Shown here: piece after piece, positions 1-9,847 of the stretch
Position numbering within the stretch: position 1 is the stretch's first letter
Layout: each line of letters starts with the position of its first letter
DNA from: Lewinellaceae bacterium
Lineage (GTDB): Bacteria; Bacteroidota; Bacteroidia; Chitinophagales; Saprospiraceae
NCBI GenBank assembly: GCA_020636005.1
Contig: JACJYR010000001.1
Location: 2,980,501 to 3,044,500, forward strand
Direction of reading: 5' to 3'
DNA length: 64,000 nucleotides
Notes under the pieces: model-generated
The model's database searches: none
Seen by the model: only the letters and a program-made list of their open reading frames with translations
What the model was told of the DNA's origin: nothing
Made by a program: the position numbers and the translations under genes

Positions 1-1
1 A

Positions 2-1975
2 AGCGAACTGACGGAAGACAGCGGCGAGGTGCAGTTAAAAGGCGTGCTGCGCAAGGTGGAAGTGTTGGGCGAGGGTAGCAAGCGGAGGCTCGTTGCCCGC
101 TTCCGGGACGGGACGGGCGTCATCGAGTTGGTCTGGTTCAGGGGCATCTACTGGCTGGAGCGGCACCTGAAGGTCGGGGCTGAGCATGTAGTTTTCGGCA
201 GGGTCAACTCCTTCAACAGCCTGCTCAACATCCCCCATCCCGAAATCGAGGAAGTAACCGGGGAAAACCAGGAAGCAGAGCGCACCTTCGCCCCGGTCTA
301 TTCCAGTACCGACAAGCTGAACGCCAAGGGCCTTGACGCCAAAGGACGCCGCCGGATCATGGAGGCTTTGTTTGAAAAAATCGCCCATGCCGGCCCCGAT
401 GGAGCAGGGCAGGCCCTGCCTGAAAACCTGCCGGACTATATGCTCCAAAAACTGAAACTGCCCGCCCGCTACGATGCCTTGCGCTGGATCCACTTCCCCA
501 GGAACCAGGAAGAACTGGACGCCGCTACCCGCCGCCTGAAATTTGAGGAACTCTTTTTCCTGCAAATGCGGCTGCTGCAAAGCAAGTACCGCCGCAAGCA
601 GGCCATCAAAGGCTATGTCTTCTCCAAAGTGGGCGACTTTTTTCACCAGTTTTACAAAGAAAAACTGCCCTTCGAACTCACGGATGCACAGAAGCGGGTC
701 GTCAAAGAAATCAGGGCGGACATGGGCGCCGGCATCCAGATGAACCGTCTCCTGCAGGGCGACGTCGGCAGCGGTAAGACGGTCGTGGGCCTGCTGTGTA
801 TGCTGATTGCCCTGGACAATGGCTACCAGGCCTGCCTTATGGCCCCTACCGAAATCCTTGCGCAGCAGCATTTCATCGGCATCAGCGATTACGTGGCGGG
901 CATGGGCATCGAAGTCGCCTTTCTTTCCGGCACGGTGAAGGGCAAAAAGCGCCAAAAAATCCTGGAAGATCTCGCCGCCGGGCGCATCCACATCCTCATC
1001 GGCACTCATGCCCTTATCGAGGATTGGGTCGTGTTCCAGAACCTCGGCCTTGCTATCACCGACGAGCAGCACCGCTTCGGCGTGGCCCAACGGGCCTCCC
1101 TTTGGAAAAAGAGCAAGCCCCTGCCTCCGCACGTGCTCGTGATGACGGCCACGCCCATCCCCCGCACCCTCGCCATGACCCTCTACGGCGACCTCGACGT
1201 ATCGGTGATTGACGAACTGCCGCCTGGCCGCAAGCCCATCACCACCGTTCACCGCACGGAAAACCACCGCCTTCGGGTGTTCGGTTTTATGAAAGAAGAA
1301 ATCGAAAAAGGGCGGCAGATCTACGTCGTCTATCCGCTCATCGAGGAAAGTGAAAAACTCGACCTCAAAAACCTGATGGAAGGCTACGAGGCCCTCAGCC
1401 GGGAATTCCCGCCCCCGGAATACCAACTCAGCATTGTACACGGCAAGATGAAACCCGCCGACAAGGACTTCGAGATGCAGCGCTTTGTGAAAGGGGAAAC
1501 CCAGATCATGGTGGCCACCACTGTGATTGAGGTGGGGGTGAACGTGCCAAACGCCAGTGTGATGATCATTGAAAACACCGAGCGTTTTGGCCTTTCGCAA
1601 CTGCACCAACTGCGGGGCCGGGTAGGCCGGGGGGCTGAGCAGAGCTTTTGCATCCTGATGACGGATTTCAAGCTGAGCGCCGAGGCCCGTGAACGCATCC
1701 AAACGATGGTGAGTACCAACAACGGTTTTGAAATTGCCGAAGCCGATCTCCGCTTGCGGGGGCCTGGCAACATGGAAGGCACCCAGCAAAGCGGCCTCCT
1801 CGACCTGCACATCGCCGACCTGGGCCGGGATGGGAAAATCCTTCAGGCTGCCCGTGAACTTGCATTGCGCATTTTGGAAAAAGACCCTGAATTGGCCAAT
1901 CCGCTGAACGAACGGCTAAAGGCATACCTGGCCAATCCGGGCAGAAAGGTGCACAATTGGGGCAGGATCAGTTAG
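2..1975 (+). CDS. recG: ATP-dependent DNA helicase RecG (5' partial)
   Basis: RecG is a monomeric superfamily 2 helicase that regresses stalled forks and branch-migrates Holliday junctions. The frame is open to the left edge, so the first GTG at 29 is probably internal and roughly 50 N-terminal residues are missing compared with the usual ~700. Visible parts: the OB-fold wedge domain first, then Walker A GDVGSGKT, the DEQH box (DEQHRFG), motif III MTATPIPRTL, and the C-terminal helicase lobe with QLRGRVGRG, which is characteristic of RecG and Mfd. The C-terminus is intact. It stands alone here; the next gene, rlmB, has its own promoter. Confidence 0.95.
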   Translation, partial: SELTEDSGEVQLKGVLRKVEVLGEGSKRRLVARFRDGTGVIELVWFRGIYWLERHLKVGAEHVVFGRVNSFNSLLNIPHPEIEEVTGENQEAERTFAPVYSSTDKLNAKGLDAKGRRRIMEALFEKIAHAGPDGAGQALPENLPDYMLQKLKLPARYDALRWIHFPRNQEELDAATRRLKFEELFFLQMRLLQSKYRRKQAIKGYVFSKVGDFFHQFYKEKLPFELTDAQKRVVKEIRADMGAGIQMNRLLQGDVGSGKTVVGLLCMLIALDNGYQACLMAPTEILAQQHFIGISDYVAGMGIEVAFLSGTVKGKKRQKILEDLAAGRIHILIGTHALIEDWVVFQNLGLAITDEQHRFGVAQRASLWKKSKPLPPHVLVMTATPIPRTLAMTLYGDLDVSVIDELPPGRKPITTVHRTENHRLRVFGFMKEEIEKGRQIYVVYPLIEESEKLDLKNLMEGYEALSREFPPPEYQLSIVHGKMKPADKDFEMQRFVKGETQIMVATTVIEVGVNVPNASVMIIENTERFGLSQLHQLRGRVGRGAEQSFCILMTDFKLSAEARERIQTMVSTNNGFEIAEADLRLRGPGNMEGTQQSGLLDLHIADLGRDGKILQAARELALRILEKDPELANPLNERLKAYLANPGRKVHNWGRIS

Positions 1976-2100
1976 CGTTCATGGCCGAAACACAGATGGT
2001 GTTGTCATTTTTGCCTATATTAAGACCTCGACTAGCTAAGTATTGCCCACCTTCCGGCTTCCGCTGCCCGCCAGTTTAAACTAATGTTCCTCCCCTTGCC

Positions 2101-2108
2101 TATCTTTG
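2101..2108 (+). promoter_or_regulatory. Bacteroidota -7 promoter element for rlmB
   Basis: TATCTTTG matches the Bacteroidota consensus TAnnTTTG and sits 16 bases before the ATG at 2125. No clear -33 TTG was identified at ideal spacing, so the call rests on the -7 box and its position. Confidence 0.5.
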
Positions 2109-2124
2109 TGCCAATCACCACCTT

Positions 2125-2868
2125 ATGCAACCAGCAAAAACAACCAACTTCATTTACGGGCGCCACCCCATTTTCGATGCCATCGAATCGGGGGCACAAC
2201 TGGACAAGGTCTTCCTGCAACTCGGCACCCGGGGCGATCTGGAAAAAGAAGTCCGACGCCTCTGCGGCATCCACGATATCCCCTTGCAATATGTACCGAA
2301 GGAGCGCCTCCACAAAATGGTCGGGGGCAACCACCAGGGCCTGGTCGCCCATATTTCCATTATTCCCTATTACCGGTTGGAAGACGTGGTGCCGGGCATC
2401 TATGAAAAGGGGGAAATACCGATCCTGCTGCTGCTGGACCGGGTGACGGACGTTCGCAATTTCGGCGCCATAGCCCGCTCGGCAGAGGTCTGCGGCGCCC
2501 ATGCGCTGGTAGTGCCCCGCACAGAAAGCGCCCTCATCACCGCCGATGCCATTAAAACCTCAGCAGGGGCGCTCACCCGCATCAATGTGTGCCGGGAAAA
2601 GAGCCTGGTAACGGCCATTGAGTTCCTCCAAAACTCCGGTATCCAGGTCTTCGCCAGCGACCTGAAAGCTGAACCTTATCTTTTCGATCTCGATCTAAGC
2701 GTCCCTGTTGCAATGGTCGTTGGTGCCGAGGATGAAGGCGTACACCCCTCCCTGTTGAGCCGGTCGGACCAGCGTTTCCGCATTCCCCAACAGGGAGGCA
2801 CAGATTCGTTGAATGTATCTGTGGCAGCAGGCATCATGCTCTATGAGGTGCTTCGGCAAAGGCATTGA
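2125..2868 (+). CDS. rlmB: 23S rRNA 2'-O-ribose methyltransferase, RlmB/TrmH family
   Basis: SpoU-family enzyme that transfers a methyl group from S-adenosylmethionine to the 2'-OH of a guanosine in 23S rRNA. The 247-residue length is typical. An N-terminal substrate-binding part (YGRHPIFDAIE near residue 11) is followed by the SPOUT domain with motif 1 NFGAIARSAEVCGAHAL, motif 2 VVGAEDEGVHP and motif 3 IPQQGGTDSLNVSVAAGI, which together form the knotted cofactor pocket. The start is fixed by a promoter box directly upstream. The RlmB name is by family; related TrmH-group enzymes with other targets cannot be excluded from sequence alone. Confidence 0.88.
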   Translation: MQPAKTTNFIYGRHPIFDAIESGAQLDKVFLQLGTRGDLEKEVRRLCGIHDIPLQYVPKERLHKMVGGNHQGLVAHISIIPYYRLEDVVPGIYEKGEIPILLLLDRVTDVRNFGAIARSAEVCGAHALVVPRTESALITADAIKTSAGALTRINVCREKSLVTAIEFLQNSGIQVFASDLKAEPYLFDLDLSVPVAMVVGAEDEGVHPSLLSRSDQRFRIPQQGGTDSLNVSVAAGIMLYEVLRQRH

Positions 2869-3416
2869 GAAGGGCAGCATTGCCCAGCCGGGCCATAGAA
2901 AGCACAACAGATCATTTTGCCCAAAGGCTTTAGTTTACAGATCTTTTCACCTGTCTTATCCTGTTCGAAACCGGCTACTTATAATTCAGTTAGTACTACC
3001 ACCCAACTGAAAAAACATCCTGGAATTTTTACACTTTTAATAACAGAGGGTTTAGCTTTACCTCGCAGGCGATAAAAGAAACCGCCCACATTTTACAGAT
3101 GGCAAGGCGATTGTATATTTGAAAAGAATAGCAGAACTTCGCACCCCTTTTGAAATAAAATGCTTGGGGGCCATGTGTTGTGCTATTTATTTTGGTAGAG
3201 CCAGTTATTATTTTTGCCAGGATAAACCCCGTATGGGGCTATGTACAAAATGACCTCGTCGGGCAAACTGGGCTATGGCAAATTCATTTACTTTATTAAA
3301 AAAGGTTACACTTTTAAGTACTGGGTCAGATTTTACCAAAAAGAATAACGCCCTACCCTGGCCCAAGAATCGGTAATTGATGACCATTTTTTGAGACCAA
3401 CCCTACACCTGAATTT
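2869..3416 (+). other. Intergenic region, no confident gene
   Basis: 548 bases between rlmB and the nuclease gene. It is more AT-rich than its neighbours. The only coding-like stretch is a 35-codon frame at 3241-3348 (starts MYKMTSSGKLGYGKF and is rich in aromatic and lysine residues). It has no recognisable promoter or homologue and may be a remnant. No structured RNA was recognised. Confidence 0.4.
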
Positions 3417-4037
3417 ATGGACATGAAAAAAATTGAACTCGATATAGTTGCCCTGTCCCACAGCGTCACGCAGTCCCACAATTATGCGGTCGTGCTGGGC
3501 GAGCAACACGGGTCACGCCGCCTCCCCATCGTTATTGGGGGCTTTGAAGCACAAGCCATCGCCGTTGCTATGGAGCGTATGACCCCCAACCGGCCCCTGA
3601 CCCACGACCTGTTCAAAAATACCCTCGAAACTTTTACCATTGACCTCAAAGAGGTGATTATCAACAACTTGCTGGACGGCATCTTCTACGCCCGGCTGGT
3701 CTGTGAGCGAAACGGTGAATTGTTTGAAATTGATTCCCGCACATCGGACGCCCTCGCCATGGCGGTGCGTTTCAATTGCCCCATTTTTACCTACGAATTC
3801 ATCCTCGACGCCGCCGGCGTGGTATTGGAGGAGCCGGAAGCCAAGGCAAGCACCAGGGGCAGTGCCGGCACGACTTCTTCCCGCCGCAAGCGCCAAAGCC
3901 CCGCCAAGGGCGCCACACTCTCTTCCTATTCTGTGGAAGAACTCAACCGCCTCCTTGACGATGTGCTCGGCAAGGAGGACTACGAGCAAGCCGCCAAGAT
4001 AAGGGACGAAATCAACCGGCGGAAAGAACAGGGATAG
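3417..4037 (+). CDS. Bifunctional nuclease (BFN/DUF151) domain protein with UVR motif
   Basis: 206 residues. Residues ~1-135 match the BFN/DUF151 fold (VVLGEQHGSRRLPIVIGGFEA, then DALAMAVRFNCPIF), known from plant and thermophile proteins with RNase/DNase activity. After a basic, Ser/Thr-rich linker (~140-165) comes a UvrB/UvrC-type UVR motif (ELNRLLDDVLGKEDYEQAAK...), a coiled-coil interaction module. The same BFN-UVR fusion is common in Bacteroidota. The start ATG at 3417 is followed two codons later by another ATG, and either could be used. A perfect bidirectional terminator follows. The substrate in vivo is unknown. Confidence 0.85.
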   Translation: MDMKKIELDIVALSHSVTQSHNYAVVLGEQHGSRRLPIVIGGFEAQAIAVAMERMTPNRPLTHDLFKNTLETFTIDLKEVIINNLLDGIFYARLVCERNGELFEIDSRTSDALAMAVRFNCPIFTYEFILDAAGVVLEEPEAKASTRGSAGTTSSRRKRQSPAKGATLSSYSVEELNRLLDDVLGKEDYEQAAKIRDEINRRKEQG

Positions 4038-4071
4038 CGGGGGGAATGGGTACATGAAGTTTTGTGCAAAC

Positions 4072-4108
4072 AAAAAGGCAAAGACGCTTCAGTCGTCTTT
4101 GCCTTTTT
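4072..4108. terminator. Bidirectional intrinsic terminator
   Basis: Perfect 15-bp stem (4072-4086 with 4094-4108) around a 7-base loop, with A/T tracts on both sides. It lies between the convergent nuclease gene and the CHAT protease gene and can end transcripts from both strands. Confidence 0.85.
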
Positions 4109-4141
4109 GTTTTTGGTTATTTGACAAATAGCCGGGTACTG

Positions 4142-7111
4142 TCAAAACACCTTTTTTCTCAAATAGAACAGCATTGCGGCAACAGCCACTGCGCCCAACA
4201 AGTACCACCAAAGGTGCAACCCGCCTTTTATCGGGGCCACGTCGCCTGCATGGATAAAAGCAGCCCAAAAATAGGGGTGGAGGCGCTCTACGCTTTCCTG
4301 GCCGGAAAGGTAGTCCAGCTTGGCTTGCCGCAGCGCTTTGTGCTTGGGCCATCCCTTGTGGAGGTAGCTATAATAGGAACGCATGAGGGAGGCGGTGGAA
4401 TTGTCGTTCGCCGACCAAAGGCTCGTAGTGATGCTGGGGGTGCCGGCATAGGCGAAGCCCCTGCCGAGGCTCATCACCCCTTCGCCCCGACGGAAAGTGC
4501 CGGTGCCGGTCTCGCAGGCGCTCAATACCACCATCCTGCAAGGCAATTCAAGGTTGTACAACTCGTGGGCATAGAGGTAGTCGCCCTGAAAATAAATACG
4601 GCTTTGCGCAGGATCGGCATCGTCCACACAGGCGTGCGTGGCAAGGTGCAAGATACCGCACTGGCCCAGGTGCTTCAAAAAAGCCTCCTTGGTGGCGCTT
4701 TCGCCCAGGAGCGTCTGGCCAGGGAAGAGGAGGCCTATGCCTTCCACCTCTTCCTGGTTCGCCATTAAACGGGCCAACTGGCCAGCTTCGCAGGCCCTGC
4801 GGCCAATGGCCCCGGCTTCGCCGGAAAAGGAAGGGGCTATGCCCAGGTAGTCTATGTTGTGGTTATGTTTTTCCGCCGGTTGATCGAGGAGGATTGTGGC
4901 CGAGTAACCGTAGCTCACTGCCCAGCGCTGCAATAAATAGGGCATGTTGACTGAAAAACCTGGCCCGGTTGGTTCCTGATAAAGTAAAACATCGAAGGGT
5001 AGGTAGGACAATAGTCCATCTGGCACCATGAACAGTTCGTCCGCCTTCGACGGCATTTTTGCCAGCAGGGGATCCAACAAAAGCTGGTAGAGCAGGAGCG
5101 CATTTTCCGAATAAACCCTGCCGTCGTCAGGCTGCAATTTTGTGAGCAAAGCCCTCAGCCGGGCCAAGGGAGGCTGGATGCTGGCCAATTGGACCGTGTG
5201 CACAGCTACCGATCGTCTTGAAATGGCAACGCCAAACACAAGGGAGTCGCCCGTGAAAAACTCGATCAGCATTTGCTGGTCGTTCAAAAATCGTTGGATA
5301 CCAGGCACAGTGGCCACCTGGAAATCTTGCAACAGCCGGTGATAGGCTGGAAATTTTTGCTGGAGTTGCTCTTCGATGCCCTGTAATTGCCTGCCCATGC
5401 GGAATATTTCGTTTTCCATCTGCGCCAGTACACTGTCGGGCGTGGAAGGCTCTTGTTTCAGATCCAGGCGATCCCGCTCTTTGTCGGCAATGCGTTGGCG
5501 CAAGCTGGCCTGGCGGTGCAAGAGGCTATCGGGAATGTTGGCGAAGGTCTTACCATGGGCGGCGTTGAGGGATTCCAGCAAGAGGACAGCCTTGTTTTTT
5601 TCCATCCAGAAAAAGACATCGTCCCGGTAGTGGGCCTCCCCGGTTTTTTCAAACAACAGCAGAGCGGTGGAAATGGCCGCCTCAAACACGGGGTAGGTCT
5701 CCTGGAGCCAGAAGAGTTTCGAGCCACCTGCTGTGAAATCGGCCCGCATCAGGTCGGTCAGTTCGCCGTAGGCATGGTAGGCGGCCCAGGCGCCCTGCAG
5801 GTGGCGGATGTCGCCCGACAGTGCATACCATTGGACGAAGGCTTTGGCCTTGTACTCAAAATCGGCGAGGAGGCTGGGCTTCACGTCGAGGAACTCCGCC
5901 TTTTTGAGATCCGGGTTTTTGAAAATATCATCCTCGTTGAAGTTGAGGATTTGCTGCTGGATGGCTTTTTGGAAAAAGGCGATGGCTTTGGGAAAATCCT
6001 TCATTTCCAGGTATGCCCACCCCAGGTTGTGGTAGCTTTTGTTGTATTTAGGGTGCTTCTTTTCCCCAAGAATTTTTTTCCTGATGGCCAGCGCCCTGCC
6101 CAATGCTTCAAGGGCATCGGCAGGGTTTCGAAGGCGCAGGTAGGTATCTCCGATGTTTTGCCAGATAGATGCCACTTCCAGGTGTACGTCCCCGTACATT
6201 GCTTCTTTCATGCCCAGTACGCGCCGGTAGGTACTGAGCGCCTCCTGGTAATTGCCCTTGGCGGATTGGGCGTTCGCCAGGTTGTTGAAGGTGTTGGCGA
6301 TATCGTCCCGGTTGTCTTCGGTGTTTTTGTTAAAAGCCTTGATAGCCTCGTTGTATTGGCCAACTGCCTCATCGAATTTTTTTTGCTGAAAGGACAGTAT
6401 GCCAGTGCGGTTGTAAAGGAAGCCTACTTCGTAGCTGTCTTTCCCAAACAAAGCCTGGTATCTTTCCAATGCCGACTGGTAATAACCCTGTGCAATAGAA
6501 TACTCGCCTTCCGATGTGTAGAGTTTGGCTAGTTCTTGTTCGCAGTCGGCGATCTTTCCGGGCTGGTTTATTTGCTTATAAATGTCCAGGGCAGCTTTCA
6601 GGTGGTCGAAGGCACCCGGATAGTTTCCGGTGTAAGGCAGGCAGACGCCAAGGACATAATGGTTGTTAGCCAGGTCAGGATGGATGGGGGGCAAAACGGC
6701 CTGCCTTATTGCAAGCGCTTGGTTGAAATAAGCCACCGCTTCTTCGTATTCGTCAGCCACGTAATGGTGGACACCCAATTTGTGCAGTACCGCCGCCACT
6801 GCACCATGCCGGGTGCCAAGCTTTTCCCTGCCTGTCCTCAACAAAGAAAGCAGGAATACCCTGGAGGGCTCCGGGCCTTCCAGTTTTTTTAGGTTGGCGG
6901 CATAGGTAATGCCGATCTGTAGATAAGCCGGCCAATCGCCATCCTTCACTGAAACCTCCATAGCCTGGAGTAGCAGTCCGCTTGCTTTATCAAAATCGCC
7001 TTGGGCGGCCAGTGTAGCCGCTTCTTCAGCGAGCGGTGCCGAGGCTGTCTGGGCTTGGGGGGATATGTTTAAACTCAAAAAGAAAAAAAATAAGGCCCAT
7101 GTTTGTTTCAT
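4142..7111 (-). CDS. Exported TPR-CHAT domain protein (caspase-like peptidase), membrane anchored
   Basis: 989 residues. A signal peptide (hydrophobic run to ~SPQAQ at residue 20) leads into about ten tetratricopeptide repeats (~25-400), a helical region, and a C-terminal CHAT domain with the His of HLATHA (~H826) and the Cys of SACETG (~C866), plus RRGEGVMSLGRGFAYAG and TSLWS typical of intact CHAT peptidases of clan CD. A single transmembrane helix (~966-983) ending in RKK closes the protein, so the TPR and CHAT parts should face the periplasm (inference). It follows the subtilase gene by 15 bases on the same strand, so the two are probably co-transcribed. The divergent sigma/anti-sigma pair next door suggests a regulatory target. 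Substrate unknown. Confidence 0.85.
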   Translation of the reverse strand: MKQTWALFFFFLSLNISPQAQTASAPLAEEAATLAAQGDFDKASGLLLQAMEVSVKDGDWPAYLQIGITYAANLKKLEGPEPSRVFLLSLLRTGREKLGTRHGAVAAVLHKLGVHHYVADEYEEAVAYFNQALAIRQAVLPPIHPDLANNHYVLGVCLPYTGNYPGAFDHLKAALDIYKQINQPGKIADCEQELAKLYTSEGEYSIAQGYYQSALERYQALFGKDSYEVGFLYNRTGILSFQQKKFDEAVGQYNEAIKAFNKNTEDNRDDIANTFNNLANAQSAKGNYQEALSTYRRVLGMKEAMYGDVHLEVASIWQNIGDTYLRLRNPADALEALGRALAIRKKILGEKKHPKYNKSYHNLGWAYLEMKDFPKAIAFFQKAIQQQILNFNEDDIFKNPDLKKAEFLDVKPSLLADFEYKAKAFVQWYALSGDIRHLQGAWAAYHAYGELTDLMRADFTAGGSKLFWLQETYPVFEAAISTALLLFEKTGEAHYRDDVFFWMEKNKAVLLLESLNAAHGKTFANIPDSLLHRQASLRQRIADKERDRLDLKQEPSTPDSVLAQMENEIFRMGRQLQGIEEQLQQKFPAYHRLLQDFQVATVPGIQRFLNDQQMLIEFFTGDSLVFGVAISRRSVAVHTVQLASIQPPLARLRALLTKLQPDDGRVYSENALLLYQLLLDPLLAKMPSKADELFMVPDGLLSYLPFDVLLYQEPTGPGFSVNMPYLLQRWAVSYGYSATILLDQPAEKHNHNIDYLGIAPSFSGEAGAIGRRACEAGQLARLMANQEEVEGIGLLFPGQTLLGESATKEAFLKHLGQCGILHLATHACVDDADPAQSRIYFQGDYLYAHELYNLELPCRMVVLSACETGTGTFRRGEGVMSLGRGFAYAGTPSITTSLWSANDNSTASLMRSYYSYLHKGWPKHKALRQAKLDYLSGQESVERLHPYFWAAFIHAGDVAPIKGGLHLWWYLLGAVAVAAMLFYLRKKVF

Positions 7112-7126
7112 AGAAGAAATGCTTGC

Positions 7127-9520
7127 TCATAGCTTGATAAACTTGCCCGAAAAGGCGGGCTTGCCGTCCAGTTTGATGGTTAAAAAATAGATGCCTGGCG
7201 GTATCAACTGCCCTGAACTGCCTTTCCCGTTCCAATAATAGAAATGTTCACCGGGGACACTGTCCAAATCGGCCCGGTGGATTTCCCTTCCTGATGGGTC
7301 GCTGATGACCAGGGTGGTATTCCTGTTTTTTTCCAATAAAATATAACCTACATAAAGCCCCCCGGATGAAAAGGGGTTGGGGAAAATGCTGGCAGGTAGT
7401 AAGGAAGCTACAGGGTCGCTTGTCCCTGTCTGGCAAGGGGAAGGAGTAAAAGCCGTTGCTTCCTGTATGGATCGGCTGACAAAAAGGAGGTTCCCACTTT
7501 CTACCAGGCTGGTAAACAGGCTATTTTTAAAAGCGTGGTCTTTCAGGAGGGTTTTTACATCGGATGGGCTCAGCCCCGGTTGCACGGCAAACAGCACTGC
7601 TGCAGCACCAGAGACATTGGCGGCAGCCATAGAGGTTCCTTCTTTTATTTCCTTATTGCTGTTGCCCACGATCGGGCTTGCGGCGTCACTGTCGAATATT
7701 CCCCTGGCGGCGAGGTCCACTACTTGCCCGAAGTTTGAAAAACCAGTGCTTGTCACGCTTGCCGCAATAGAGTCCATGATTTGGGTTGTGGAGTCCACCG
7801 CCGCTACGCCGATGAGGTGATTAAACTGGCTGCTGAAGTTGGACGGCCAATGGGGTGTCAGGTCGTTGTCGTTTTTTTCATTGCCGGCGGAGGTCACGAT
7901 GAAGGAACCGCAATGGCTTGTTGCGTCGTTGGGAAGGCCCGCCTGTTTGATGGAGCGCTTCATAATTTCCGATTCACTGCCAACGTATCCCCAACTGCAA
8001 TTGATTATATCAGCATTTTGTTTGTAGGCGTAATAGATGCCGCAGGTCACGTCATAGACCCCACTAGATCCGTCGGATTGATGGGTGCGCACGTTCAGCA
8101 ACTCCAGCCTTGTGGAGGTAGGGCCGGGCAAGTTATCCACGAACACCTGTTTGATAATGCCGGCTACATGGGTGGCGTGGCTGTTGGAAGTTTCGAGAGC
8201 ATCGTTGTCGTCGCCGACAAAATCGTAACCGTTAAAATCGTCGTCCTGGCAGTTGCCATCGTCGTCGCCGGGGCTAGAGGTTTCGTTTGGGTTTTGATAA
8301 ATAAGATTGGCCAGGTCTGTATGATCTATGTCAATGCCGACATCAACGACGGCTACCAACACCGTATCGTCTTCCACTGAAGCTGCCGGGGCCAGCTCTA
8401 ACTGCTCATAGACCGGCATTTGTTGGTTCTTCTGGCCAATGCGGATAATACCAGAGCCGGGGGCATTGGTGACTACCAGGTAATTCAGCCCGGCTTCCTC
8501 GATTTTGGTTTTCCCGTCCAGGTTGCAGACTTTGGATTCGAGGTCAATCAGCATGTCCGTCCCGGAAGTGACAATGCCATCCAACAACCTCCATAATTCC
8601 AGCGAATCGCAAATACAAGCAGCCAGCTTTGTGGCCAGGAAAGTGTCCCTGAGGTCTTCCCGGTAGGGTTCGTCGGCATCTGGCCCAAACCATATCACCG
8701 CCTGATCGGGAAAATATTTGGTGCCAGCACTGTCGAACAGGAACAATTGGAGCACAATGGAGTCGAAAACAAGGATTTGCCCTGGACTATTGGGGTTCGT
8801 GATTTCAACAGTGTAAAGCCCCTCATCGGTAGTATCGAGTGACATGAACACAAAACAGGAATCCGGGGAAGGGGCAGGCGTCAGCGGCAGGCCATTGGGG
8901 CCGAACCACTGGAATAAATTATTAGGGTCAGCAAAGGCAGAGTCCAGTGCCAGGCAGACGGTCAGGTTGCTGTCCGGACAACCATAAACATACAAGGGCC
9001 CTCCGATGGTGTCCACCAATGGCAAGTTGCAGTCGAAGCTGCCCGTAACCAGCTCAGGCAAAACTGCTTTGAAATTCTGGCAGGTGTTCAAACTGGCCAT
9101 GACCATAGGGATGGTAAAAGCTCCTGGTGCAACGGTAAAATTGAATATTTCATCAGGGTCGGCCATGTTGTCATTGCAAATTATGACGGCAATGGCCCCG
9201 GCAGCTTCTGCATTGATGCCTTTTTCATCAAAACTGCAATCGGCCCGGTCGATCAGGGCAATTTTTCCGTTCAGGTCATTGGCTGCTGCGCCACAGCCCG
9301 TGGAATTCCCATCTACATCTTGATACAAAGCAAGTTCGCCCATGGAGCCACACGGAGGGTTTGCCGGATTGGAGTTGGCCAACCCATAGTTGCCGGCTAG
9401 CGAAGCAGGCTGGTTGACCACAAAAAACAAATCCGGCATATTTTGACCGAATGAAACGTTTGATAAAAATAAAATGAGCAGGAGCATCAAACAGGTAGGT
9501 GTGGCGAGGGACTTAGGCAT
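7127..9520 (-). CDS. Secreted subtilisin-like serine protease (S8) with PA domain and T9SS sorting domain
   Basis: 797 residues. Signal peptide ~1-25 (NVSFGQ). A protease-associated (PA) domain at ~60-150 contains IALIDRADCSF and AAGAIAVIICND. An Ig/PKD-like segment follows at ~170-260. The peptidase domain carries Asp in VAVVDVGIDIDH (~D393), His in SHATHVAG (~H448) and Ser in GTSMAAAN (~S630), so the triad is complete. The last ~85 residues form a type A T9SS sorting domain (FPNPF near its start, PPGIYFLTIKLDGK and a basic end). It is expected to be exported across the outer membrane by the PorX-regulated T9SS. It is the first gene of a two-gene unit with the CHAT protein. Confidence 0.9.
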   Translation of the reverse strand: MPKSLATPTCLMLLLILFLSNVSFGQNMPDLFFVVNQPASLAGNYGLANSNPANPPCGSMGELALYQDVDGNSTGCGAAANDLNGKIALIDRADCSFDEKGINAEAAGAIAVIICNDNMADPDEIFNFTVAPGAFTIPMVMASLNTCQNFKAVLPELVTGSFDCNLPLVDTIGGPLYVYGCPDSNLTVCLALDSAFADPNNLFQWFGPNGLPLTPAPSPDSCFVFMSLDTTDEGLYTVEITNPNSPGQILVFDSIVLQLFLFDSAGTKYFPDQAVIWFGPDADEPYREDLRDTFLATKLAACICDSLELWRLLDGIVTSGTDMLIDLESKVCNLDGKTKIEEAGLNYLVVTNAPGSGIIRIGQKNQQMPVYEQLELAPAASVEDDTVLVAVVDVGIDIDHTDLANLIYQNPNETSSPGDDDGNCQDDDFNGYDFVGDDNDALETSNSHATHVAGIIKQVFVDNLPGPTSTRLELLNVRTHQSDGSSGVYDVTCGIYYAYKQNADIINCSWGYVGSESEIMKRSIKQAGLPNDATSHCGSFIVTSAGNEKNDNDLTPHWPSNFSSQFNHLIGVAAVDSTTQIMDSIAASVTSTGFSNFGQVVDLAARGIFDSDAASPIVGNSNKEIKEGTSMAAANVSGAAAVLFAVQPGLSPSDVKTLLKDHAFKNSLFTSLVESGNLLFVSRSIQEATAFTPSPCQTGTSDPVASLLPASIFPNPFSSGGLYVGYILLEKNRNTTLVISDPSGREIHRADLDSVPGEHFYYWNGKGSSGQLIPPGIYFLTIKLDGKPAFSGKFIKL

Positions 9521-9847
9521 CTTCTATGGTTTTTGTACATGGCCCCGAAATGCCGGGAACAGCGCGGTAAAAGGCACTTGCAGGTACGTGTGGCGGAAAT
9601 ATAACATTTTAAAAAATACCCCCCAAGGTAGGGTAGGCTAATTTTTCAGCAAGGGGAATTTTGTTTTTGGTTAAGATGGGCCAGTATCCGGTAGGCACTG
9701 TCCCATATTTGGTAAAACCCGATCCGTACGGGGGCAGGCCCTGTACCCCCTGTCAAACTTTGCTTGGAGCGAAATTTCAAGCTTCGCTTAATAAATTACC
9801 TCTGCATGTTACCTTTGGCCGATTCCATCAATAAAACCTGAGACCGC
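9521..9847. promoter_or_regulatory. Divergent intergenic region between subtilase and sigma-factor genes
   Basis: 327 bases separate the start codons of the minus-strand protease unit and the plus-strand sigma unit. It contains a plus-strand promoter box at 9810-9817 and a short CCCG/CGGG inverted repeat near 9545. No clear minus-strand TAnnTTTG was found. A shared control region for the two units is plausible but not shown. Confidence 0.4.
9810..9817 (+). promoter_or_regulatory. -7 promoter element for the ECF sigma factor gene
   Basis: TACCTTTG matches TAnnTTTG, is followed by GCC as at several other promoters in this window, and lies 30 bases before the ATG at 9848. No convincing -33 box. 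Confidence 0.45.

Noticed and set aside
35..1810. 591-codon open frame on the minus strand inside recG
   Set aside because: It mirrors recG codon usage in a GC-rich gene, has no family motifs, and recG is certain on the plus strand. The same reasoning removes the long antisense frames at 5387-6532, 17956-19194 and 58891-60099.
4064..4768. 234-codon plus-strand frame starting in the terminator
   Set aside because: Antisense to the CHAT domain, begins inside a terminator hairpin, no recognisable domain.
4142..7111. TPR-CHAT protein as part of a type III-E CRISPR system
   Set aside because: No repeats, spacers or cas genes anywhere in the window, and the protein has a signal peptide and membrane anchor.
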